Shown in pieces: positions 38,345 through 48,900 of a stretch of 64,000 bases of DNA. The number at the start of each line of letters is the position of its first letter. The first letter of the stretch is position 1. The notes below the pieces were generated by a model. That model did no database searches. It was not told the origin of the DNA and saw only the letters and a program-made list of their open reading frames with translations. The stretch comes from Deltaproteobacteria bacterium (GTDB lineage: Bacteria; Myxococcota_A; Polyangia; Polyangiales; Ga0077539), in contig JADJAE010000160.1 in the NCBI GenBank assembly GCA_016704445.1, forward strand, positions 372,001 to 436,000, given 5' to 3'. Made by a program: the position numbers and the translations under genes.

Positions 38345-40867
38345 TTGCGACCCCTCTCCCTCCGCTCCGCCGCGCTCGTGGGCGCCACGCTCGCCGCGGC
38401 CTGCAGCACCACGCCCGCCATCAGCAACACCAACAACATCATCCGCGCGACGGACGTCGAGCTCGTCTGCCTGGAGGTCGTCGGCTCCACCGTCACGCCG
38501 CACCCCACGACCCGGTGCTCCCTCTCGGACACGGACAACGGTCCGGGCGCCAACGCGAACTTCCACCTCCACGCCGTGGTGCCGCAGTTCGATCGCGGCG
38601 AGCTCGCGGTGATCGACCTCGCCACCACCTCCGGCGTCGCGCTCGTCGACAACAGCCCCGCCATCCCGGGGTACAGCTTCGTCCCGGTGGGCGAGTTTCC
38701 GGTCGCGATCACCTCCGACGTCTCCGAGGGCAGCGGCTACGTCTACGTCGCCGGTGGCCGCAGCGATCGCGTGCTGCGCATCGACGCCGCGGCGCTGCGG
38801 GCCGACCCCCGCCGCGCCGGCTTCGCCGCCCGCCGCGTGGAGATCTCCATCGGCGGCCTCGCCCGCGACCTCGCGCTCGTGCGCTCTGGCGATCGTCACC
38901 TCCTCGTGGCGACGCTCCCGGAGTCCCGCGCGGTCTCCATCGTCGACGTCACCGACCCCGCCGCGCCGGGCGCTCCTCGCATCCTCACGCTCCGCGGCGG
39001 CGGGGCCCTCGGGGACGCCGGCGCCGGCGCTGACGCCGGGGCGCAGGCGCTCCCGCATCCGGTCGGGCTCGCGATCGACGAGGAGAGCGCCCGCATCTAC
39101 GTGACCGACGACGCCATCGACCGGGTGCACGTCATCGACGTCGCGACGCTCGCCGAGCTCGACTCGCTCCCGGTGGGCGAGCGCACCCGCGTCGCGGCCG
39201 TCACCGGCCTGGCCCGCACGCGCCGTTACAAGTGCGACCAGGCGGCCGACCCCGATCACTGCACCCGCTCGCGCTACCTCTACCTGACCACCGCCGACGA
39301 GGGCGCGGTCATCGTGTGGGACCTCACCCGCGGCGCGCGCGTGCGTCCCAACGTCCTCCCGCAGCCCAACGCCCGAGGGAGCCGCGTCGAGCCCAGCGTC
39401 GCCACCGACCGCGTCGCGCTGCTCGTCCCAGCGACGGCGCTCGTGGCCATCAACACCAGCGCGTACGACCCGATGGCGCGCGACATCCCGGTGTCCTCCC
39501 CGGCGGACACGGCGACGTGCAGCGCGGGCTACACCCCGACCGCCGCCGGCAACTTCAGCGGCGTCTTCGTCGGCGCGGTGCTGCGCAACGGGCAGTTCAC
39601 GGTGATCGACGTCGACGACTACAACGTCGACACCTGGGAGGCGCAGTGCCAGGACGGCGCCGGCAGCACCGCGAGCGGCACCTACCGCTTCGTGCGCCAC
39701 GCGCCGCACGCGCAGACGCAGCTCAACCTCGCGCCCGCGGTCGCCTCCGCGCCGCAGACCACCGCCGTCCTCAGCGGCAGCGCCCGCGGCCAGACGCTCG
39801 AAGGCGCCGCCGCTCCGGTGTTCGCCTGCGGCCCGTCGCGCACCCGCGACATGACCCCCGCCTGCAACGACGCCAACAGCTTCGGCGTGGTGCTCCCTCG
39901 CCGCCAGATCGGCACCAGCAGCGCGGGCCCGGTGTACGGCCCGACCGATCCCTTCACCTCGCGCAACGAGGCGTGGACCTTCGCCTTCGAGAGCGTCCTC
40001 CCGGGGCTCGATCAGACCGGCGGAGCGCTCGTCGCCGACAGCACCGGCACGCTCGTGCTCGAGGCGCCCGGCGGACTCTTCTGCACCCGCGGCGCGCTCG
40101 CCGTCGATGCCATCGCGCGCGACATGCTCCGCATCGTGAGCGACCCGACGCCGCTCGTCGCCGACCGGGAGCTCTGCGCGCAGACCTTCGGCTCGGGCTC
40201 GGCGCCGCTCAACCGCGACCTGGTGGTCAACCGGGCCTACGAAGACCGGCTGCAGCTCCGCGTGGCGCCGGAGGTCGGCGACGTGGCGACGGTGCTGCGG
40301 TGCTATCCCCAGGCCATCCAGTTTCAGGTGCGCGCGGGCCAGCAGTGGATCGCGCAGGGGAGCCACTCGCACTTCCTTCACTCGGTGCGCGTCGGGGCGG
40401 GGCGAGAGTGCGAGATCGACCCGGTGAAGCAGGCCGAGGTGGTGGCCTTCGCCGAGCGCTGCCTTCTCGACCGCGGCACCCCCTCGCCGCAGGTCCCCAC
40501 GCTGCTCCGGAGGGTGTGCCCCGCGGGGCGCGCCTGCACTGGCACCGTCACCCCCGCGGGGGTCGCCCTGCGCGACGACGCGCCGGTCTTCGCCAACCCG
40601 TACCTCTGCACGCAGATCTACCCCGCGCTCCTCCAGCGCGAGACCCCGCGCGGGATCGAGGTCGTGGCCTCGCCGGTCGACCGGGACACGCAGATCTCGT
40701 TCTCGCTCATCAACGCCTACGAGGCCTTCCGCACCGACACCGGACCGCTGCCCGTGGCCATCCGGCATCTGCGCGGCCTCGACCGGCTCTACGTCATCGA
40801 CGCGGCGCAGAACGGGCTGATGGAGTTCCGCCTCAACCCCTTCGAGCGGGGGCGGATCTTCAACTGA
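38345..40867 (+). CDS. Large beta-propeller-like lipoprotein (second of a pair)
   Basis: An 840-residue lipoprotein starting at TTG 38345, supported by AGGAG 9 bases upstream (overlapping the previous gene's stop) and by the signal it creates (SAALVGATLAAAC). The first half has propeller repeats (GELAVIDLATTSGVALVD, GYVYVAGGRSDRVLRIDA, ARDLALVRSGDRHLLVAT and IYVTDDAIDRVHVIDVATL). The second half is Cys-containing and less repetitive (SRTRDMTPACNDANS, CPAGRACTGTV). It has the same layout as the preceding gene and probably arose as a partner to it; both would be exposed on the same membrane. The family is not recognised. A hairpin lies beyond its stop at 40891-40907. Confidence 0.8.
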   Translation: MRPLSLRSAALVGATLAAACSTTPAISNTNNIIRATDVELVCLEVVGSTVTPHPTTRCSLSDTDNGPGANANFHLHAVVPQFDRGELAVIDLATTSGVALVDNSPAIPGYSFVPVGEFPVAITSDVSEGSGYVYVAGGRSDRVLRIDAAALRADPRRAGFAARRVEISIGGLARDLALVRSGDRHLLVATLPESRAVSIVDVTDPAAPGAPRILTLRGGGALGDAGAGADAGAQALPHPVGLAIDEESARIYVTDDAIDRVHVIDVATLAELDSLPVGERTRVAAVTGLARTRRYKCDQAADPDHCTRSRYLYLTTADEGAVIVWDLTRGARVRPNVLPQPNARGSRVEPSVATDRVALLVPATALVAINTSAYDPMARDIPVSSPADTATCSAGYTPTAAGNFSGVFVGAVLRNGQFTVIDVDDYNVDTWEAQCQDGAGSTASGTYRFVRHAPHAQTQLNLAPAVASAPQTTAVLSGSARGQTLEGAAAPVFACGPSRTRDMTPACNDANSFGVVLPRRQIGTSSAGPVYGPTDPFTSRNEAWTFAFESVLPGLDQTGGALVADSTGTLVLEAPGGLFCTRGALAVDAIARDMLRIVSDPTPLVADRELCAQTFGSGSAPLNRDLVVNRAYEDRLQLRVAPEVGDVATVLRCYPQAIQFQVRAGQQWIAQGSHSHFLHSVRVGAGRECEIDPVKQAEVVAFAERCLLDRGTPSPQVPTLLRRVCPAGRACTGTVTPAGVALRDDAPVFANPYLCTQIYPALLQRETPRGIEVVASPVDRDTQISFSLINAYEAFRTDTGPLPVAIRHLRGLDRLYVIDAAQNGLMEFRLNPFERGRIFN

Positions 40868-40887
40868 CTCGGTAGTGTCGGGGGGGG

Positions 40888-40907
40888 AAAGAGCCTCGGA
40901 GAGGCTC
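40888..40907 (-). terminator. Hairpin terminator between convergent genes
   Basis: A perfect 7-base stem, GAGCCTC/GAGGCTC (40891-40897 with 40901-40907), has a 3-base loop. On the minus strand it is followed by TTT and a C run, so it would act best as the terminator for the 85-residue gene; it may also stop the plus-strand lipoprotein message. Confidence 0.5.
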
Positions 40908-40940
40908 AGCGGGCGGGAGGAGAGATCGGGGAGGCTTCGA

Positions 40941-41198
40941 TCAGCGATCGACCTTCTTGATCTCTTCGTCGAGGAGGCCGAACACGTAGCCGTAGCTGAC
41001 GAAGGGCGGGGTCTCCTTGATGGTCACCGCCAGGGTCTGCGCCTGCTCGTCGTACTCGCAGTCGGCCACGACGCCGCGGCCGCGGATGGTGGACTTGTCG
41101 CTCGACGGGGGGACGAGCCCCTTGCTCCGAAGGTTGGACTTCAGAACATCCAGCTCGGCGCGCGTGATCTTTTCCCAGGTCTTCTGATTCGCAGGCAT
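40941..41198 (-). CDS. Small hypothetical protein, 85 residues
   Basis: The ATG at 41198 is preceded by a strong ribosome binding site (AGGAGGG, 8 bases upstream), and the coding region ends before a hairpin terminator, so it is very likely expressed as a single gene. The protein has no signal or TM segment. It begins with a basic helix (TWEKITRAELDVLKSNLRSKGL). The centre has a glycine turn, DKSTIRGRGVVADCEYD, and then two strands (QTLAVTIKETP, FVSYGYVFGLLDEEI). The C-terminus is charged. I do not recognise a family. Composition is less Arg/Ala-biased than surrounding shadows, supporting a real gene. Confidence 0.75.
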   Translation of the reverse strand: MPANQKTWEKITRAELDVLKSNLRSKGLVPPSSDKSTIRGRGVVADCEYDEQAQTLAVTIKETPPFVSYGYVFGLLDEEIKKVDR

Positions 41199-41291
41199 TG
41201 GCAGGTCCCTCCTGTTGACGGTCCGCCGCGGAGACTATCACAGCACTTTCGGAGGCAATACAGGGCTCGCGGGAAATGTTGCCGCGGGCCT

Positions 41292-43547
41292 TCAGCCCCG
41301 CCCGAGCGTGCTCCGGCCGGCGGCGTACTGCACGGGCCAGCGCTGGTCGTCCCAGCCCTGCGCCGCCGCGGCGCGCAGCGTCCAGAAGGGGTCGGCGAGG
41401 TGGGGGCGCGCGAGCACGCAGAGGTCCGCGCGGCCCGACGCGAGGATGCTGTTCACCTGGTCGGCGCTCTGGATGTTGCCCACCGCCATCGTCGCGATGC
41501 CCACCTCGTTGCGCACCAGGTCGCTCCACGGCGTCTGGAACATCCGCCCGAAGACCGGCTTCCCCTCGGGCACCGTCTGCCCGCTCGACACGTCGATGAT
41601 GTCGCAGCCGCGCTCCTTCAGCATGGCCGCGAGGGCGCGCAGGTCGTCGTCGGTGATGCCGTGCGGGTGCCAGTCGGTGGCCGAGACGCGCACGCTCATC
41701 GGGCGCTCCGCGGGCCAGAGCGCCCGCACCGCGTCGAAGACCTCCAGCGGAAAGCGAGCGCGCCCCTCGATGGAGCCGCCGTAGCCGTCGCTGCGGAGGT
41801 TGGTGAGCGGCGAGAGGAAGCTCGCCAGCAGGTAGCCGTGCGCCATGTGAATCTCGATGAGGTCGAAGCCCGCGGCCACCGCGCGTCGCGTCGCGGCGGC
41901 GTACTGGGCGATGACCCGGTCCATGTCCGCGCGGTCCATCGGTCGGGGCGTCTGCGAGTGCGGGAAGTAGGGCAGCGCGCTCGGGGCGATGATCTCCCAG
42001 GCGCCCTCCGAGAGCGGCTCGTCGATGCCCTCCCACATGAGCCTCGTGGCGCCCTTGCGCCCCGCGTGGCCGAGCTGCAGGCCCACCCTCGCGCCGCTCT
42101 GCGCGTGGGCGAAGTCGACGATGCGACGCCACGCCGCGGTGTGCTCGTCGGTGTAGATGCCCGCGCAGCCGAGGGTGATGCGGGCCTCCGCCGAGACGTC
42201 GGTCATCTCGGTCATCACCAGCCCGGCGCCGCCCTGCGCGAGCGCGCCGTAGTGCACCAGGTGGAAGTCCCCGGGGAGGCCGCCGGCCGCGGAATACATG
42301 CACATCGACGAGACGACCACGCGGTTGGCGAGGGTCATCCCGCGCAGCGTGAACGGCGTGAACATCGGCGGCGGGGGCGCGTCGGCGGGCGACACGGCGA
42401 CGCCCGCGGAGGCGGCGAAGCGGCGGGCCACGTCGTCGGCGAAGGCCCGGTCGCGGCGGCCGAGGTTCTCGTAGGTGATGCGCTTGGAGCGGGTGAGCAG
42501 GCTGAAGGCGAACTGCCACGGCGGCAGCGGCCGGTAGCGGCGGGCCTGCTCGAACCACACGAGCGAGTCGTGCGCGGCCTTCTGGGTGCGCTCGACCACC
42601 GGGCGGCGGTCCTGCTCGTAGCGGTCGAGCACCTCGTCGAGGGTACCTTCGAGGGTAAAGCTGTCGGCCAGGGCGATGGCGTCCTCGAGCGCGAGCTTGG
42701 TGCCCGACCCGATGGAGAAGTGCGCCGTGTGCGCGGCGTCGCCGAGGAGCACCACGTTGCCGCGGTGCCAGCGCTCGTTGCGCACGGTCACGAACTGGAT
42801 CCACTGCGAGCGGTTGATGAGCAGGGGCTGTCCGTCGAGCCACGGGGCGAAGAGCTTCTCCAGGTAGGCGACGGTCTCGGCGATGGGCGCGTCGGCGAGG
42901 CCGCTGCGGGCGAAGGTCTCCTCGTCGCACTCGGCGATGAAGGTGCTCATGTGCTCGTCGAAGCGGTACGCGTGCGCCTGGAACATCCCGTGTTCGCACT
43001 CGGCGAACGCGAAGGTGAAGGCCTCGAAGAGCTTCGGCGTGCCGAGCCAGAGGTAGCGGCACTTCCTCACGTCGAAGCTCGGGCCGAAGTCGTCGCGCCA
43101 GGTGGTGCGCACGATGGAGCGCAGCCCGTCGGCGCCCAGCAGCAGGTCGCACTCCGCGGCGAGCGCGCGCACCCGCTCGGGGTCGGTGATGTCGACGCCG
43201 TGCTCGATGGTCACGCCGAGCTCGAGGGACCGCTCCTCGAGGATCTCCAGCAGCCGACGTCGCGCGATGCCCGAGAAGCCGTGGCCCGCGGAGCGGAAGG
43301 TCTCGCCGCGGGCGTGCACGTCGATGGCGTCCCAGTGGGCGAAGCTGTCGGTGATCTTCAAGTGCGTCGGGGGGTCGGCCTCCAGCAGGTGGGAGAGCGT
43401 CTCGTCGGAGAAGACGACGCCCCAGCCGAAGGTGTCGCCGAGGGCGTTGCGCTCCAGCAGGGTGACCTCCCAGGTGGGAAATCGCTCCCGGATCAGGATG
43501 CCGAAGTAGAGGGCCGCCGGGCCTGCGCCGATGCTGATGATCTTCAC
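41292..43547 (-). CDS. Bifunctional salicylyl-CoA 5-hydroxylase/2-aminobenzoyl-CoA monooxygenase-type flavoprotein
   Basis: A 751-residue fusion. Residues 1-370 are an FAD monooxygenase: IISIGAGPAALYFGILI is the dinucleotide motif, GWGVVFSDETLSHL is distinctive of this family, and VVLLGDAAHTAHFSIGSG is the second FAD motif. Residues about 385-751 are an Old Yellow Enzyme-type FMN oxidoreductase (MFTPFTLRGMTLANRVVVSS, VGLQLGHAGRKG, IEIHMAHGYLLASFLSP). This layout matches streptomycete salicylyl-CoA 5-hydroxylase and Azoarcus 2-aminobenzoyl-CoA monooxygenase/reductase. Both act on an aromatic CoA thioester, but no CoA ligase or ring-cleavage gene is adjacent, so the natural substrate is open. 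It diverges from the exonuclease gene with a 32-base gap. Confidence 0.88.
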   Translation of the reverse strand: MKIISIGAGPAALYFGILIRERFPTWEVTLLERNALGDTFGWGVVFSDETLSHLLEADPPTHLKITDSFAHWDAIDVHARGETFRSAGHGFSGIARRRLLEILEERSLELGVTIEHGVDITDPERVRALAAECDLLLGADGLRSIVRTTWRDDFGPSFDVRKCRYLWLGTPKLFEAFTFAFAECEHGMFQAHAYRFDEHMSTFIAECDEETFARSGLADAPIAETVAYLEKLFAPWLDGQPLLINRSQWIQFVTVRNERWHRGNVVLLGDAAHTAHFSIGSGTKLALEDAIALADSFTLEGTLDEVLDRYEQDRRPVVERTQKAAHDSLVWFEQARRYRPLPPWQFAFSLLTRSKRITYENLGRRDRAFADDVARRFAASAGVAVSPADAPPPPMFTPFTLRGMTLANRVVVSSMCMYSAAGGLPGDFHLVHYGALAQGGAGLVMTEMTDVSAEARITLGCAGIYTDEHTAAWRRIVDFAHAQSGARVGLQLGHAGRKGATRLMWEGIDEPLSEGAWEIIAPSALPYFPHSQTPRPMDRADMDRVIAQYAAATRRAVAAGFDLIEIHMAHGYLLASFLSPLTNLRSDGYGGSIEGRARFPLEVFDAVRALWPAERPMSVRVSATDWHPHGITDDDLRALAAMLKERGCDIIDVSSGQTVPEGKPVFGRMFQTPWSDLVRNEVGIATMAVGNIQSADQVNSILASGRADLCVLARPHLADPFWTLRAAAAQGWDDQRWPVQYAAGRSTLGRG

Positions 43548-43579
43548 GGGGCGCGAGGGTACCGCTATCGTCCGCGGCC

Positions 43580-44355
43580 ATGAAGATCGTGAGCTGGAAC
43601 GTCAACGGCTTCCGCTCGTCGCTGAAGACGGGCTTCCTCGACTGGTTCGAGGCGGCGGACCCGGATTTGCTGTCGCTCCAGGAGGTTCGGGTCGAGTGGG
43701 AGGAGCTCGACCTCGTGACGCGCGACCTGCTCACCCGCAAGCACGAGGTCTGCTGGTTTCCGGCGAGCTCGAAGAAGGGCTACTCGGGCTCGGCGACGCT
43801 CAGCCGCAAGGGCCTCGGGTTCAAGCACACCCGTGGCATCGGCATCGAGGCCTACGACGTGGAGGGGCGGATGATCGTGAGCGAGGCCCCGGGGCTCACC
43901 TTCATCGCGGGCTATTTCCCCAACGCCTCGGCGGGCCTGGTGCGGCTGCCCTACAAGCGGGCCTTCGCACAGGACCTCGCGAAGCTCTGCAAGGACCGCG
44001 TGGCGCGCGGGGAGAACGTCGTGGTGGTGGGCGACCTCAACGTGGCGCCGGAGGAGATCGACCTCGCCAACCCGAAGAGCAACCGCATGACCGCGGGCTT
44101 CACCGACGAGGAGCGAGAGGACTTCCGCGGCTACCTCGCCGCCGGGCTGAGGGACGTGTTTCGCGAGCGGCACCCGGGAGAGAAGGGGCTCTACACCTGG
44201 TGGTCGCAGCGCGGGGCCGCACGCGCGAAGAACGTCGGCTGGAGGATCGACATCTTCCTCGTGAGCGAAGGGCTCGTGGGGAAGGTGAAGGACGCGCAGA
44301 TCCACCCCGACCAGCGGGGGAGCGATCACTGCCCGGTGTCGCTCGAGCTCTCGCT

Positions 44356-44359
<4 letters not shown>
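43580..44359 (+). CDS. xth: Exodeoxyribonuclease III (AP endonuclease family)
   Basis: A 259-residue protein of the ExoIII/APE1 family, the usual length. Catalytic segments are intact: KIVSWNVNGFRS at the N-terminus, LLSLQEVRVE with the metal-binding Glu, VVVGDLNVAP with Asp/Asn, VGWRIDIFLVS, and GSDHCPVSLEL with the catalytic His. It would cut at abasic sites and remove 3' blocks in base-excision repair. The stop overlaps a kinase gene start by 4 bases (GTGA), an odd coupling for a repair enzyme. Confidence 0.93.
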
Positions 44360-45741
<1,382 letters not shown>

Positions 45742-45743
45742 AA

Positions 45744-45839
45744 GGGCAGCGGAGAGCGCGGTTGGGCAGTCGCCTGAGGTCATCGCTCCCTGGCCCGGCC
45801 TCCGCGTGGGGGGACCGGTGCCCTGCTCTCCCGCTGCCC
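45744..45839. repeat. Imperfect inverted repeat between convergent genes
   Basis: GGGCAGCGGAGAG (45744-45756) pairs with CTCTCCCGCTGCCC (45826-45839), with one unpaired C and a 69-base loop. It sits directly after the kinase stop in the 200-base gap before the convergent helicase end. It could be part of a transcription stop, but lacks a T tract. Nothing else was seen in this gap. Confidence 0.35.
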
Positions 45840-45941
45840 CTCGCCGCCGGGGGCGGGCTGGTCCCGCGCTCATCCTGACCCAGGCGCCTCGCAAGCCTGG
45901 GGCGTCCGCTCGCTCGGTCTTCGCGCTCCTCCGTCGCCGAC

Positions 45942-48900
45942 CTACGGCGCCTCCGGCCGAGCTCCCTCCGCAGGATCCGTCGGCCTGACCACCGCGGCGA
46001 TCTCTGCCAGCACGGCCTGGCGATCGCGGTCCCAGCGGCGGGCGTCGACGGTGAGCACCGTCCAGCCTCGCATCGCGAGCACCCTCGGGCGGTGCACCCA
46101 GCGCTCGAAGGCCCTCCGCCGCGTCGTCGCCCTCGTCGCAGAGCACCGCGAGCCGGTAGCGCCCCGGGTCCTCCGGATCGACCACCGCCACCGGGACGCG
46201 CGCTCGAAGCGCGCACGTCGAGCTCCACCGCGAAGCCCATCGACTGCAGCGCGGACGCCACCTGCACCCGCAGCGGGAGCCAGCCTCGCACCGCCGGCGC
46301 TGCGCCTCGCGCCCCTCGCTCGAGGGTGCGCCCTCGCACCCGGTCGAGCACGTCGGCGGCCTGCGGGCGGCGGCCGTGAGAGACGTGCCACGCGTACTCC
46401 AGGAAGGCCTTGAAGAGCCGCGGCCCGTCGTGGCTCACCCCCGCCACGGAGAGCATCGAGGGCTCGAAGGACGCCACCACCACGCACTCCACGCGCGCCC
46501 GGGAGATCGCCACGTTCAAGCGCCGCTCTCCGCCGCGCAGCCCCAGCGGACCGAAGCGCGCCGGCACGTACCGCTCCGGCGGACGCCTGCCCACGGTGCG
46601 CTCCACCGGGGCGTGGCCCGTCGAGAACACGATCACGTCGCGCTCGTCGCCCTGCACGCTCTCGAGGTTCTTCACGAAGGGCCGCTCGTCGATGCGCTCC
46701 CGGGCCATCGCCGCGTCCCATCGCCTCGCGAAGTCCGGGTCGGCCTCGCGCCTCGCGTCGACCGCGTCGAGCACCGCGCCCCGCTGCGGAAGATTGAAGG
46801 TCACCACGCCCACGGTCGGCGCGCCCTCGCGGCCCAGCAGCTCGGCGATCACCTCCACCACCTGCCGAGCCTCGGCGGGGTTGCGGCCTCCCTCGTAGGC
46901 CCCGTCGGGCACCGCGACCCAGCGCATCGACGGGGGCGCCGAGGGCGATCCCGTGGAGGGGATGGTGCGCAGCGAACCCTCGTACATCGCGTGGTTGGAG
47001 AACGCGATGAGCTCCTCGTGGCGGCAGCGGTAGTGCCACTCCAGCCCGACGCGCTCCAGCCGCGTGCGCGCCAGGGACAGCAGCGACTCGGCCCCGAACA
47101 GCTCCCTCACGGACCTCGACTCGGGCGTCTCGTCGTCGCTCTCCCCGCCGGGCGCCGCCGTGAAGAACGACGTCGGCGGCATCTGCTGCTCGTCGCCCAC
47201 CACCAGCACCCGCCTCGCGCGAAGCAGCACCGGCAGCCCGCTCTCCACGGTGCACTGCGAGGCCTCGTCGAAGACCACCAGGTCGAAGAGCGCCTCCTGC
47301 GGGAAGAGCACCGTCATCGTCTCCGGGGACAGCAGCCACACCGGGAGCACGTCGAGCAGCCCCGCCCCCGCGAAGCGCCGCGCGAAGGTCCTCAGCGGCA
47401 TCACGCTGCGCTGCTTGCGCCCCTCCTTGAGCATCGCCTCGCGAGCGGACTGGTCCGCCGTGCGCCGCCGTCCCCGCTGCGCAGGCGCCGCCCGCAGCAC
47501 CGCGAGCTCGTCGAGCCGAGCCGCCACCCGCTGCGCCTCAAGCGCCGCGGCCCGGTCGTAGAGCGCCGCCAGCGCCCGGCCCGCCGCGTCGGAGTCTCCC
47601 CATGGCGTCGGCTGATCGCGCTCGGTGAGCGCCGTCGTCGCGCCCTCCAGCCGGGCGATGCGCGCCCGGGCCCACCCTCGCACCAGCGCGTCTCGCCAGG
47701 TCCCAGGCTCCGCCGAACGCAGGGCTCCCATCATGGCCGTGAGCAGCGCCGCGGCGTCGGGCGAGTGCTGCTTCGCCTGCGCCATCGCGCGGTCGCCGTC
47801 CGAGAGGCGCGCGCCGTCCTTGGCCCACGCCGCCAGCGTCGCCGCCAGCACCTCCGCCCCGGGCTGCGCGCCCAGCCACGGAAATCTCCCTCCCAGCGCC
47901 GCCACCGCCCCGCGCGCCCGCTCGGTGAGCGCCACCAGCGCACGCCGCTCGGCGATCACCGCAGACCACCCCGCGGGCCCCGCGCTGGGGCCCGGCCACG
48001 CCTGCGCCTGTACCAGCCCAGGCATCAGCGCGGCGAGCCGCTGCCCCAGCGGCAGCGTGAGCTCCAGCGCCCGCAGCACCTCGACGCCTGCCGCCACGGT
48101 GGCCGATCGCGCATGCCCCAGGCCCAGCATCTCCAGGGCCTGGTCGAGCCGTCGCCACGCCGTTGAGGCATCGACGCGGGCGCGCAGCTCGTCGAGGAAG
48201 GCCCGATCGAACTCCGCCGCCGAGCGCTCGGGCCAGGCCTTCACGAGGGCGTCGCGCAGCGCTCCGCGGGCGCTCCACCAGGCGCCTACGACGAAGCGAC
48301 CCGGCCGGCCCGCCCACGCGTGGACGACCGCGAGGGACTGAAGCGCCGCCGGGTCGAGGGCGAGCTCGACGCGACCAGGGCTCCGGGCGAGGAGCTCGGA
48401 CTGGGCGCGCCACGCCGCGATGGCCTCGTGGGCGGCGGCCAGGGCGGCGGGCTGTCGAGCGAGCCCTTCGGCCAGCGGGAGCAGCAGCGAGGCGGAGGGC
48501 GAGGCGGCGAGCTCGGGCTGAAGGGCGAGGGCCTCGTCGAGCGCACCGCGGACGACCAGGAGCTCCGCCGGGCCGACGGGGCTTCGGGCCGCGAGAGACT
48601 CAAGCTCCTGCGCTGCGCCGAGCGCGTGGGAGAGGGAGTCTCGGAGGGCCGCCACGGCGCGGGCGTCGAGGTCGGCGTAGCTCGGGCGCTGCACCGTCGC
48701 CCAGGGGTTCTGCGGGGCGTAGAGGTCGGCGAAGGGGCGCAGCGCGAGGAGGGAGTCGGCGAGGGATTCGAGCGAGCTCTCGGGCACCAGGGCGGTGGTC
48801 GCGGGGAGGTCGACGGCGAGCGCGTCGAGGCCCGACGCGAGGACGTGGAGCTGGCCCGCGGTGAGCGCGCTGCCTTCGGCCACCTGGCCCAGGGCGGCGC

